A stretch of DNA of 59,721 nt from Tulasnella sp. 424 (taxonomy: Eukaryota; Basidiomycota; Agaricomycetes; Cantharellales; Tulasnellaceae): NCBI GenBank assembly GCA_019633425.1, contig WSUB01000215.1:1-59721 (forward strand), read 5' to 3'. The notes under the pieces are model-generated. The model was given only the letters and a program-made list of their open reading frames with translations. It was not told where the DNA came from and did no database searches. Positions 9,189-20,267 of the stretch are shown piece by piece; position 1 is the stretch's first letter; each line of letters begins with the position of its first letter. A program made the position numbers and the translations under genes.

Positions 9189-11562
9189 TCATTCCGCCTC
9201 CGCTGGTTCGAGTTGCTGACGGGCTTTCGCGGCATCCTTTAATGCATCTGCTGCATCCTGGGTATTTCCGATTTCTTCAAAAATGGCGGCAGCTTGTTCA
9301 TAAAGGCGGATTGCATCTTCGTACTGATCCTGGTCGCGATGGATGTCGGCAAGGCAACTTAGGGTCCAGGCTCTTCCGTATCTGTCACCAATGTCGATAC
9401 GAATTTGCAGGCATTCGGAGAAAAGCTGAACGGCCTGGCTGTACTGTCTTTGGTATCGATGCACCTCGGCGAGACCCCACAGGGCGTCGGCTCTTCCTAG
9501 ACTGTTGCCGCCGTCGGTGTAGATTTGGATGGCCTCGGAGTAGAGTGGAATGGCTTCGCTGTACTCGCTTTGAAGCCGATGCACCTCGGCAAGCCCCCAC
9601 AGAGCTTCACCTCTTCCTTGTCGGTCACCGATCTCGGTGCAGATTTGGACGGCTTCGGAGTAGAGCGGAACGGCTTCACTGTACTCGTCTTGAAGCTTAT
9701 GCACTTCCGCAAGCCCCCACAGAGCATCGGCTCTTTGTTTCCTGTCGCCGGTGTCGGTGCAGATTTGGACGATTTCGGAGTAGAGCGAAGCGGCTTCGCT
9801 GTACTTGGCTTGAAGCCGATGCATCTCGGCAAAACCCCACAGAGCATCGGATTTGCCTGCATTGTCAGCGGTCCTCGTGCAGATGCCCAAGGCTTCGGTA
9901 TAGTATTTTGACGCGATGTTATAGTCATTCTGACTGCGATGCATGTTTCCCAGTTTGATAAGAAGTTCAGGAGAGCGGACTTGGAATCCCGACGTGTTTG
10001 AGACTCGCTGCGGATCGGGAGTAATCATTGGCTGTACAGCAACAAGTCAAACTGTGTTCGAGTAACCCAAATACCAGGACCACTCACCATCCAATACATT
10101 GACTTTCGACAATCCTCAGCTGTTGGCCGCTTGCTAGGATTGATACTCCAACACGTCATCATTAGCGAATAAAGTCGTCGGATCAACACCATGCTGGCAT
10201 GGTCAGCGACAGATGGGAGGTTCCCCTGAATGACGTGTATGACGACGACAGTGTCCTTTCGGACATTTTGAAACGGAATCGAGTTCGTCATAACCTATTC
10301 CAGTGCTAACTGTAAGCTTCCATCAAGAACAATGTACGGATTTTGGTATACCTCGTAAAATATCCAGCCCAATGCCCAGATATCGCTCCATAGGCCAGGT
10401 TCCATGCCAGGTTCATCTTTCATGAGCAGCTCCGGAGCAGCCCAGCGAAGAGTAAATTGATTACCGGTCAGTGTCACGGTATTAGTGGCTTCACAAAATT
10501 CCGTCTCGAGCAACAGCACCGGCTGCACTCCCTTTTTGCTTTTCTCGGATTGCTCAGGAGGATCCTTTTTCATGAGATGACGCGCGGAGCCAAAGTCCGT
10601 GATGACTGCGCGACAGTTCAAGTTTACCAACACGTTGGCCTATGTAGTATAGAGTGTAAGGTTGCCAAATGTCATATAGCAGTAACATCCGGACCCACCG
10701 ATTTGAGGTCGCCATGGTAGATCGGCGGATTCTGATTATGAAGGTACTCCACTCCTCTCGTTACGTCGTTGATCTGGCATGAGGTAACTCAGCGGGTGAC
10801 TCAACAGGTAATGTCCTGATCTTACCAGCGATATTCGCTCCGGAACTTCCCAGTCCGCTGAGGCCACGAAGTCCTTTAAACTTCCGTGCGCTGCCCAGGG
10901 AAAGACTAGCCAGACTCTATCCTCGGCCAGTTCCTCAACGAATCCTTCAAGCTTAATAACATTTGTGTGTGAAAGCCCGCTTAAGAACCCCGCTTCCCTA
11001 AGTGCCAACTGAGAGGACTTAGCGATTTGCAAGAGCTCGACGTGATGGGATAACATATTCTCACCCCCAATACTCGCTCTTTATCCTTTCCGCTCTCGAT
11101 CTTCAGTTTCTTTACTGCTATGGCCTAACATATGGACGCCAGCTCGGTCAACGACTTGTTGTTGTAAACAAAGTGAGTCTCGTTGGAACAAACCTCTCGC
11201 TCGGGCGTTCCACCATCAGACTCGTTCTCGCGTCCGGTTTGAGCTGACTCGTCCGCGCTACTTTTGGAGGCGGAAGTAGAAACCAAAAACGCTCGTGAAA
11301 CCGTCGCAAATCCTCCACGAAACTCTGGGCTGTCTTCCGGGAATTCGATCGAGGACGGATCGATTCGCCATTCCGCAAGTTTCTGGAGCTTATCCGTCTA
11401 CAAAGAAATGGTCGCTTGTGAGCGTTTATGATTGCTCTTCACGATTCGGGTAGAACGCACTAATTTCCTGTCTGCCAGTGGCTGGGACGTTGCGTCAGAA
11501 TCGCCTTGATCGGACCCTTGCGAACCACGACGGTCGGCGTCGTCGTTTTGGTCCACTTGCAT
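9189..11562 (-). CDS. protein kinase-TPR protein, copy K1 (653 aa, 8 exons)
   Basis: Exons 11461-11562, 11194-11397, 11065-11124, 10826-11008, 10699-10773, 10352-10639, 10088-10294 and 9189-10031 (1962 nt, exact). Every intron is phase 0. Exon 2 holds the Gly-rich loop (FRGGFATVSRAFLV) and exon 3 the ATP-binding Lys (AIAVKKLK). Exon 4 holds the hinge region, exons 5/6 HGDLKS-ANVLVN with the catalytic Asp, and exon 6 TDFGSA and WAAPELL; the kinase domain therefore looks active. Exon 8 encodes six tetratricopeptide repeats of exactly 40 residues (LWGLAEVHRLQ..YSEAVPLYSE). The start MQVDQNDD is chosen because it is shared by the copies. A deletion near 11670 removes the usual TATA region, so an ATG at about 11691 could extend this copy. 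No signal peptide or membrane segment is seen; substrate and role are unknown, and a signalling or recognition role is inference. Confidence 0.85.
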
Positions 11563-11796
11563 CGGATTGTTCAAGGTAAACAAGGATGGAAGGTTAGGTG
11601 GGTCGATGGTCAGGTAGGAGGGGGATGAAGCGAAAGGAGGTGGTATGAGGGAGGAGTCAGTCTGAGGGACAAATGAGTTGTGAGGGTCCATGTGCTGGTT
11701 TGGAAGAGGCCGAGCCCCGCGCGAGAATGCGAATCCAGACTGAGGCAGGCGCGTTCCTTGCCCTTACTACTCTACTCTCGTTCCTCTCCTACCACC
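11563..11796. promoter_or_regulatory. shortened divergent spacer between K1 and PUP1 copy 2
   Basis: Only about 230 bp remain of the usual 1.1 kb. The kinase leader runs directly into the PUP1-proximal sequence (GTCCATGTGCTGG) at about 11670. The kinase TATA box found in the other copies is gone. Confidence 0.7.
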
Positions 11797-12728
11797 ATCA
11801 CTGACCTATACAGAGGCTCTGGATTCGACTTCTCGAATGTCATTCGGTGATTGATTTACACTTGGACTATAACGACCCGACCACACAGTCGAACACGCCG
11901 AGCCCCGTCATTTTCCATTGAGCAACAATCGCCTCCGAGTCCAAGGGCGTTCGCCTCCCCAAGGCCACGAGCACGGGAACGACTATCGTCGGATGCTTTT
12001 TTAAGGATGGGATCGTGCTAGGCGCCGATACGAGGGCGACGGAGGGACCTATCGTCGCTGACAAGAATTGTGCAAAGGTAGGCTCATGTTGGGAACAGCT
12101 CTTGGATTCTATGTCCAGGCTTAACGCTGCCTGGTTGGTGCCTGCCCATAGATCCACTACATTTCCGAATCAATCCGATGCTGTGATGCCGGTACAGCAG
12201 CAGACACCGAGTTCACGACCGCGCTTATCTCGTCCAATATTGAGATGCACGCGTTGTTGACGGGGAGGAAGCCTAGAGTGGTGACGGCCATGACCATGTT
12301 GAAGCAGATGGTTTTCCTGTAAGCAACCGGCTTTTTGGTGCATCACTTTCGATCGAATTTCAATTGCTTAATGCCGGGCGTTCTTTCTCTCTCTCTCAGT
12401 TATCAAGGTCACATTGGCGCCGCTCTCGTCCTTGGTGGGGTCGACGCAACGGGTCCTCGACTATTCACCGTCCACCTCCACGGCAGCACGGACAAACTTC
12501 CACACGTAACCATGGGTTCCGGAAGCTTGGCAGCAATGGCTGTGTTTGAAAGCACCTGGAGGAAAGATCTTGAGGTTAGCCTGGCGCGTCCTGATAACGT
12601 TCATGCAGCCAATGGCTGACCTCTAATGTTCGCTATTCGTGATATCTTTTTCTTTACTTAGCGCCAAGAAGCAATCGACCTCGTGACTGCTGCTATCTCG
12701 GCTGGTATCTTCAACGATCTCGGCTTCG
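11797..12728 (+). pseudogene. proteasome beta-2 (PUP1) pseudogene, array copy 2
   Basis: Collinear with PUP1 exons 1-5, but the start codon is ATC (11797-11799) instead of ATG and the last exon is missing. Exon 2 is otherwise open and still encodes GTTIVG at the processing site. It is joined to HAD copy 2. Confidence 0.82.
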
Positions 12729-12824
12729 GTATGTGGTGGTTTCCATAATTTTTGATCAGGTCAGAGTTCTTTCCATCCGCTCAACCACTCGCCTCTTCCT
12801 TCACCCTTAGGCTCGAACGAACCT

Positions 12825-13478
12825 AACCTCTCGAACCGACGTCCGCAAACTCTTCGTGCAAGTCGAAAGCGCCATCCAAAGCAAAGCACGAACCCAATCA
12901 TGCTCTACGCCGACGTCCTAGCCAAAGTCCACTCCACCATCGCCAGCGACCACTTCGGACTAGCACCGTCCGCGGAAGACGACGCCGCTTTCAGAGCGTC
13001 CACCGCGGATTAAAAACCGCCCCCTGACACGCGAGACGCGCTTCGTCGACTGTCGAAGCATTACAAACTCGTCATCTTGTCCAACGTCGACCGGGCTAGC
13101 TTCGCGCACACGAAACGCAAACTCGAAGAGGGTTCGGAGTTTACGTTCGACTTGATCTTCACCGCTCAAGATATCCGGTCGTACAAACCCGATTTGCGGA
13201 ACTTCCAATTCGCGTTGCGCAAAGTGCGAGAATAGTGGGGCGTCGAGTCCGGCCAGGTCTTTCCTACTGCGCAGAGCTTGTTCCACGATCGCATACCCGC
13301 GAACAAGTTGGGTTTGAAGTCGAGTTGGATCGCGAGGCGAGAGTCGGTCGTTGGTGCGAAGGAGAGCGATTTGGAGGAACAGAGGGTCAAGGTTACGTAT
13401 ATTTGGAGGTTTGAGACTTTGGGTGCCATGGCGGATGAGGTGGAGAGGCAGTTTGGGGAGAGTGGCGAAGGTGCCTAA
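12825..13478 (+). pseudogene. HAD hydrolase pseudogene, array copy 2
   Basis: Lacks exon 1 and has TAA at 13011-13013 at the same Trp codon as copies 1 and 3. A further TAG lies near 13232 and a small insertion near 12885 shifts the frame. The 3' end (13278-13478) remains readable. Confidence 0.87.
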
Positions 13479-13616
13479 AGATGGTTAAATAAGGACAAGG
13501 TGCAATGGAGACTCACGGAGTACCAGCATCGTAGCCAACAGGATATATAGCTCACAAATTTATACAGAAACATGCGTTACATGAACTACAGTCGGGTATC
13601 AAGAAAGGAATCTTGG

Positions 13617-13775
13617 TCGGTCGTCGTCGTTTTGGTCCACTTGCGTCGGATTGTTCAAGGTAAAAAAGGGTCGAAGGTTAGGTGGGTCGATGGTCAGGTA
13701 GGAGTCTCGCCGAGGGGGATGAAGCGAAAGGAGGTGGTATGAGGGACGGAGGGTGAATCTGAGGGTCTTTATAAA
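13617..13775 (-). pseudogene. remnant of a kinase-TPR gene (first exon and TATA only)
   Basis: The sequence jumps from the kinase 3' flank (ending TTGGTCGG at about 13620) to its first exon (GTCGTCGTTTTGGTCCAC), removing about 2.3 kb of coding sequence. The start codon is also changed (ACG for ATG). The CTTTATAA promoter motif survives at about 13767. Confidence 0.8.
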
Positions 13776-14045
13776 AAGCCCTTGCGCATTCGTGAGCCAC
13801 GCTCGTGCCGCTCTCCTATGTGCCCTTTGCCTCGAGACGAAGGAATCGTGCAACAGTCATGGTTAGCGATTCCACCCCCCGGAGCCGGTCCTCCGTCCTG
13901 GTCCGGTCCATCACGTGATTCCGTGCTTCAAAGCTTCTGGGCCCCTTCTCAGCGACCCCACCCACCGACCAACGAGCCAGAGTCTCTCAAAGCAAACTTT
14001 CAAAGCCACGACTAAAACGGGAAAACCTACAATTTCAAACCCGAC
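13776..14045. other. end of the left array block and upstream region of the EMC8/9-like gene
   Basis: 13776-13861 is the start of the array spacer. From about 13862 the sequence is unique and GC-rich and leads to the ATG at 14046. No further gene is seen. Confidence 0.6.
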
Positions 14046-14825
14046 ATGTCTTCTCAGACTCCCGCCGCCGCTTCTCTACAAGCACCTTCTTTCAACCTCC
14101 AAGAAAAAACCTATCTCAAATTCTTCTTACACGCAGCGAAACATCCGCACGCCTCGGTCACAAGTGTCTTCTTGGGTCGAAGGAGGTCGGCTGAGGGAAG
14201 GGAAGAGATATGGACGTCGTTGATGCGGTGCCGTTATGTCATCATTGGACGAACTTGAGCCCGATGACGGAGATTGGACTTGAAGTTGTGAGGAAAACGT
14301 TGTACTGAAATGGGCTCGCTGGTGGTCTGACCTTAAAGCTGGGATGTCGTCTTTCAGGTGTCGATATACGCAAAAGAGACGGAAACTAGGATGGTAAGCT
14401 ACTATCATGCTTCTGAACGTGCGCACGACGTAGCACTACCCGCACACAGCCACCACATTCTGCAATCACTTACAAGCGGGTGTCCTCTCGGCTTTGCACT
14501 CGTAGTACGTCCCAATCTCTCTTTACCCTTCTTCGTCTTGACTCCCTTACCGCTCGTGCTTTTTCATACACCCCCTCCTTTGCCAGTTCAACTCGTCCAA
14601 ATTGTCCACCAACACCGCCGCAATCGACGTCAACAAGGCTCACGCACGAGCTCAAGGCCGGAGAAATCCGACCCGGCCGACGCTGCAATTCCAGAGAAAG
14701 TGAAGTCCCGAGCGGCGCAGGAAACGGGACTGGAGTGGTTGGTCGTGGATTTCGACGATTATTTGGAAGACCCGAGTAAAGATTGGTTGAAGAATGATGC
14801 TGTATCGGCGGCTTCTTCTGTGTAG
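14046..14825 (+). pseudogene. EMC8/EMC9-like (ER membrane complex subunit) gene, probably frameshifted
   Basis: The start encodes NLQEKTYLKFFLHAAKHPHA, followed after a frame change by VVDAVPLCHHWTNLSPMTEI. Exon 2 (14358-14504) encodes VSIYAKETETRMVSYYHASE and exon 3 (from 14587) FNSSKLSTNTAAID. The C-terminus carries VDFDDYLEDPSKDW. Order and motifs match EMC8/9 (UPF0172), a subunit of the ER membrane-protein insertase. Between about 14175 and 14210 the frame must shift by one with no room for an intron, so the copy is probably inactive unless the read is wrong. A weak intron (GAC|gtcaac to cagag|AAA) can join the last part. It is single-copy and lies upstream of the intact HAD gene, marking the founder locus of the array. 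Confidence 0.62.
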
Positions 14826-15109
14826 GTCCAAAATACAATCGAATGATTTTGTGGTGGGTATTTTTTGACTTGCGAGTGCGGGTGGCGCGTTATATGCTTT
14901 CGTAAGGTTTCGCTTTACGAGAGTGCCCTTCGTTGGCTCTCAGGCTTTGACTCCGCTTGCATTACCCGTGCGGGATATCTGCGAAGCGAATTTCGCGGCA
15001 CCGCCACTATCTGCGCTCACACAATAGCATACCTTGACTCTTCTACCTCAAGGCAATATATCTTACTCCGACGGCTCAACTTGGCTCTCCACCCTCGACC
15101 AAACTAGCC

Positions 15110-15960
15110 ATGTCTAAGCTCACCGACTTCAAATGCCTCGTCTTCGATTGCTACGGCACTCTCGTCGTACGTCTTTCTCCCCTTCTCTCCTTCCACATTG
15201 GTCATATAATGTACTGAGCATTTACCACTCTTTCTGGTTTTAGGATTGGGAGAGCGGTATCATCACCGCCTTCCAACCTCTCCTCTCCCGAGCTAACAAG
15301 ACCACAGACTCCTCCACCTCCCGAACCGACCTCCTCAAACTCTTCGTGCAAGTCGAAAGCGCCATCCAAAGCGCCAACCCCACCATGCTCTACGCCGACG
15401 TCCTAGCCAGAGTCCACTCCACCATCGCCAGCGACCACTTCGGCTTAGCACCGTCCGCGGAGGAAGACGCCGCTTTCGGAGCGTCCATCGCGGATTGGGA
15501 ACCGTTCCCCGACACGCGAGACGCGCTTCGTCGCCTGTCGAAGCACTACAAACTCGTCATCTTGTCCAACGTCGACCGGGCTAGCTTCGCGCATACGAAA
15601 CGCAAACTCGAAGACGGTTCGGGGTTCACGTTCGACTTGATCCTCACTGCTCAAAATATCGGGTCGTACAAGCCGGATTTGCGGAACTTCCAATTCGCGT
15701 TACGCAGAGTGAAGGAGGAGTGGGGCGTCGAGTCCGGTCAGGTCATGCCTACCGCGCAGAGCTTGTTCCACGATCACGTTCCTGCGAACAAGTTGGGCTT
15801 AAAGTCGAGTTGGATTGCGAGAAGAGGGTCGGTCGTTGGTGCGAAGGAGAGCGATTTGGAGGAACAGGGTGTCAAGGTCACGTATACTTGGAAGTTTGAG
15901 ACTTTGGGTGCTATGGCGGATGAGGTGGAGAGGCAGTTTGGGGAGAGTAGCGATGGTTGA
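15110..15960 (+). CDS. HAD-superfamily hydrolase, haloacid dehalogenase type II-like, intact founder (257 aa)
   Basis: Two exons, 15110-15166 and 15244-15960 (774 nt, exact), split by a 77-bp intron. All four HAD motifs are present: FDCYGTL with the nucleophile Asp in exon 1 (I), VILSN (II), SYKPDLRNF with the Lys (III) and SLFHDH with the acidic pair (IV). Length fits the L-2-haloacid dehalogenase-like family. Such proteins hydrolyse halo- or phospho-substrates via an aspartyl intermediate; the substrate here is unknown. It is the only copy in the window with exon 1, and it lies downstream of the single-copy EMC8/9-like gene. All other HAD copies start within exon 2, so this is the likely source of the duplicated 3' part. 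Confidence 0.9.
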
Positions 15961-16116
15961 ACAAGGACAAGATACAATGGAGACTCACGGAGTACCGGCA
16001 TCGTAGCCAACAGGATATATAGCTCACAAATTTGTATATAAACATGCGTTACATGAACTACAGTCGGGTATCAAGAAAGGAATCGTGGTCGGTCTCGAAA
16101 TGTCCTCCGTGAAACA

Positions 16117-18469
16117 TCATTCCGCCTCCGCTCGTTCGAAATGCCGACGGGCTTTAGCGGCGCGAATTGATACGTCTGCTGCATCCCGAGTATTTCCGAT
16201 TTCTTCAAAAATGGCGGCGGCTTGTTCATAAAGGCGGAGTACATCTTCGTACTGATCCCGGTCGCGATGGGTGTCGGCGAGGCAACTTAGCGTCCAGGCT
16301 CTTCCGTATCTGTCACCAATGTCGATACTAATTTGCAGGCTTTCGGAGAACAGCTGAACGGCCTGGCTGTACTGTTTTTGGAGTCGATGCACCTCGGCGA
16401 GCCCCCGCAGAGCGTCGGCTCTTCCTTGTCTGTTGCCGACGTCGGTGAAGATTTGGATGACCTCGGAGTAGAGTGGAACGGCTTCGCTGTACTCGCCTTG
16501 AAGCCGATGTACATTAGCAAGGCCACGCAAAGCGTCGGCTCTTCCTTGTCGGTCGCCGATTTCGGTGCAGATTTGGACGGCTTCGGAGAAGAGCGGAACG
16601 GCTTCACTGTACTCCTCTTGAAGCCGATGCACCTCGGCAAGCCCCCACAGAGCATCGGCTCTTCTTTGCTTGTTGCCGGTGTCGGAGCAGATTTGGACGA
16701 TTTCGGAGTAGAGCGGAACGGCTTCGCTGTACTCGGCTTGAAGCCTATGCATCTCGGCAAGACCCCATAGAGCATTGCATCTTCCGGCATTGTTAGTGGT
16801 CCTCGTGCAGATGCCCAAGGCTTCCGTATAATATTTTGACGCGATGATATAGTCATCCTGATTTCGATGCATGTTTCCCAGTTTGATAAGAAGTTCAGGA
16901 GAGCGGGCTTGGAATCCCGACGTGTTTGAGGCTCGCCGCGGATCGGGAGTAATCATTGGCTGTACAGCAACACGTCAAATTGTGTTCAAGTAACCCAAAT
17001 ACCAGGACCACTCACCATCCAAGTCATTGACTTTCTACAATCCTCAGCTGTTGGCCGCTTGCTGGGATCGATACTCCAACACATGATCATTAGCGAGTAA
17101 AGTCGCCGGATCAACACCATGCTGGTATGGTCAGCTACAGATGGGAGGTTCCCTTGAATGACGTGTATGACTACGACAGTGTCCTTTTGGACATTTTGAA
17201 ACGGAATCGAATTCGTCATAACCTATTCCAGTGTTGACTGTAAGCTTCCATCAAGAACAATGTACGGATTTTGGTATACCTCGTAAAATATCCAGCCCAA
17301 TGCCCAGATATCGCTCCATAGGCCGGGTTCCATGCCAGGTTCATCTTCCATGAGCAGCTCCGGAGCAGCCCAGCGAAGCGTAAATTGATTACCCTTCAGT
17401 GTCACGGTACTTGTGGCTTCAGAAAATTCCGTCTCGAGCAACAACACTGGCTGCACTCCCTTTTTGCTTTTCTCAGTTTGCTCAGGAGGATCCTTTTTCA
17501 TGAGACGACGCGCGGAGCCAAAGTCCGTGATGACTGCGCGACAGTTCAAGTTTACCAACACGTTGGCCTATGGAGTGTAGAGTTTAAGGTTGCCAAATGT
17601 CATATCGCAGTAACATCCGGACCCACCGATTTGAGGTCGCCATGATAGATCGGCGGATTCTGATTATGAAGGTACTCCACTCCTCTTGCTACGTCATCGA
17701 TCTGGCATAGGGTGACTCAGAGGGTGACTCAACAGGTAATGTCCTGATCTTACCAGGTATATTCGCTCCGGAACTTCCCAGTCCGCTGAGGCCACGAAGT
17801 CCTTTAAACTTCCGTGGGCGGCCCAGGGAAAGACGAGCCAAACCCTATCCTCGTCCAGATCTTCAACGAATCCTTCAAGCTTAATGACATTTGTGTGAGA
17901 AAGCCCGGTTAAAAACCCCGCTTCCCTGAGTGCCAACTGGGAGGACTTAGCGATGCGCGAGATGTCGAGGCGATGGGATAACTTATTCTCACCCCCAATA
18001 CTCGCTCTTTGTCCTTTCCATTCTCGATCTTCAGTTTCTTTACTGCTATGGCCTAACATTTGGAAGCCAGCTCGGTCAATGACTTATCGTAGGAAACAAA
18101 GTGAGTCTCGTTGAGACAGACCTTTCGCTTGGGCGTTCCATCGACAGACTCGTTCTCGCCTCCGGTTTGAGCTGACTCGTCCGCGCTACTTTTGGAGGCG
18201 GATGTGGAAACCAAAAACGCTCGTGAAACCGTCGCAAATCCTCCACGAAACTCCGGGCCGTCTTCCGGGAATTCGATCGAGGACGAATCGATCCGCCATT
18301 CCACAAGTTTCTGGAGTTTATCCGTCTACAAAGAAATGGTCGTTGGTGAGCGCTTATGATTACTCTTCGTGATTTGGGTGGAACGCACTAATCTCCTGCC
18401 TGCCAGTGGCTGGGACGGAGCGTCAGAATCGCCACGACGGTCGGCGTCGTCGTTTTGGTCCTCTTGCAT
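16117..18469 (-). CDS. protein kinase-TPR protein, copy K2
   Basis: Same eight-exon, all-phase-0 layout as K1, without stops or frameshifts in any exon. The start is MQEDQNDD at 18469. The Gly-rich loop is FRGGFATV, the ATP-binding Lys lies in AVKKLK, and the catalytic loop is HGDLKS-ANVLVN. DFGSA and WAAPELL follow, then six 40-residue TPRs in the last exon (16117-16959). It differs from K1 by scattered substitutions, including two repeats with ALRGLA instead of ALWGLA. It is convergent with the intact HAD gene 157 bp away. Confidence 0.88.
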
Positions 18470-19571
18470 CGGATTGTTCAAGGTAAAAAGAATCGAAGGT
18501 TATATGGGTCGACGGTCAGGTAGGAGCTTCGCCGAGGGGCATGAAGCGAAAGGAGGTGGTATGAGGGACGGAGCGTGAATCTGAGGGTCTTTATAAACCG
18601 GGAAGCCCTTGCGCATTCGTGAACCCCGCTCGTGTCGCTCTCCTATGTACCCTTTGCCTCGAGACGAAGGAAGCGTGCAACAGTCATGGGCGCTTTCGAG
18701 GCCTTATTCTCTTGGAATGTTCGTCGCAAGCCACCACGTTGCCCGCGATCAGATCTGGTGCTGCGGATAAGATCACGTTGTACTACCATGAACCTTCGAT
18801 TCGCTTCCACAAAGTAGCCTTTCGGTCTCCCTTATGCCCTTAGTCTATCGGACCTGTGAGCTTGCTACTGGCGCCTAAGTTTCATATTCTGGTCTCTCTC
18901 CTTCGGATAAGAGTAAGGTCGACCCGGATACCCCCACACATACGAACACGTGTGACTGCAGTGCAACAATCGATTGTATGCTTAGGTTCGACAAGACAGG
19001 CCTCGCTTTGCTATGGCAGTGAGAGCTTTGGTGACCAGTATACAATTAACTTTGGGGAGGGGAACATTAGGTATATGCAGGGAAGAGGGTCAGGGAGGCC
19101 AAAGCGTGGGTGCGCAATGGGCACCAAGGACAGGTCAAAGGCGACAGGAGGCGAGAAAGAATGGTGGAGTAAAGCCCCCTCTCAGCATGTCAAAAGCAGG
19201 CCGGAGGTGAGACAGGAGAGGGTATAGGCAAAAAGCAAGAGCGAGGACTCCAAGAGAATCGAGTGCATTGTTAAGTGAAAAGGAGGCAGCAAAGACCGAA
19301 GAAGACAGGAGGGGAGGAGAAATTGAGCAAGTACAAGATGAACGAATTTGCCAAGGGACCGGGATGAGGGGAAAACTTGCGTGGACCATTGTGACTGGGA
19401 GGGGTCCAAGTGTTAGGGACGAAACAGAACGAGGCTGATAAATGCTATGGTGCGAGGTGCGAGGGTCCATGTGGTGGTTCAGAGGAGGCCGAACCCCGCG
19501 CGAGAATGTGAATCCAGACTGAGGCGCGTTCCTTGCCCTTACTACTCTACTCACGTTCCTCTGATACCACC
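18470..19571. repeat. array spacer between K2 and PUP1 copy 3
   Basis: About 1.1 kb, collinear with the other spacers. It holds the K2 TATA region on the left and the PUP1-proximal GGGTCCATGTGGTGG block on the right. No convincing gene. Confidence 0.75.
18590..18595 (-). promoter_or_regulatory. TATA box of kinase copy K2
   Basis: TATAAA on the minus strand about 120 bp upstream of the kinase ATG. The same CTTTATAAAG palindrome recurs at about 23571, 30339 and 35655 upstream of K3, K4 and K5. Confidence 0.6.
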
Positions 19572-20168
19572 ATGACTGACCTATACAGAGGCTCTGGATT
19601 CGACTTCTCTAATGTCATTCGTTGACTTTTACTCTAACGACCAGACCACACAGTCGAACATGCCCGAGCCGCGTCATTTTCCATTGAGCAACAGTCACCT
19701 CGACTCCAAGGGCGTTCGCCTCCCCAAGGCCACGAGCACGGGAACGTCTATCGCCGGATGCCTCTTCAAGGATGGGATCGTGCTAGGCGCCGATACGAGG
19801 GCGACAGAGGGACCTATCGTCGCTGATAAGAATTGTGAAAAGGTAGGCCCGCGTCGGGAACAGCTCTTGGATGCGATGTCCAGGCCTAACGCTGCCTGGT
19901 TGGTGCCTGCCCATAGATCCACTACATTTCCGAATCAATCCGATGCTGTGATGCCGGTACAGCAGCAGACACCGAGTTCACGACCGCGCTTATCTCGCCC
20001 AATATTGAGATGAGGTTAGCCTCGCGCGTCCTGATAAAGCCCATGCAGCAGCAGCTGACCTCTAATGTTCGCCATTCGTGATATCTTTTTCTTTAATTAG
20101 CGCCAAGAAGCAATCGACCTCGTGGCTGGTGCTATCTCGGCTGGTATCTTCAACGATCTCGGCTTCAG
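19572..20168 (+). pseudogene. proteasome beta-2 (PUP1) pseudogene, array copy 3
   Basis: The start codon is kept, but the first donor site is destroyed by a small deletion (GTCATTCGTTGAC). Exon 3 breaks at about 20012 and continues directly in intron 4, so the end of exon 3 and all of exon 4 are missing. The last exon is also missing. Confidence 0.87.
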
Positions 20169-20267
20169 TATGTGGTGGTTTCCATAATTTTTTATCAGGT
20201 CAGAGTTCTTTCCATCCGCTCAACCACTCGCCTCTTCCATCACCGTTAGGTTCGAACGAACCTAACC

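Noticed and set aside
9242..9958. Long open frames on the plus strand across the TPR exons (also at 16333, 21175, 27969 and 33500)
   Set aside because: They are antisense to the TPR coding exon. They stay open only because the 120-nt repeat has the same codon pattern in each unit; the minus-strand product has clear TPR and kinase motifs.
15778..16117. Possible regulatory RNA in the convergent HAD/kinase 3' region
   Set aside because: The stretch is conserved in all units (GGATATATAGCTCAC etc.), but no stable structure or RNA family could be recognised. It is best explained as shared 3' untranslated sequence.
18714..18843. Short frame in the spacers reading LECSSQATTLPAIRSGAADK, also near 237, 23680 and 30470
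   Set aside because: Conservation is no better than that of the surrounding spacer, the upstream part differs in frame between copies, and the copy at 35767 is broken by a deletion.
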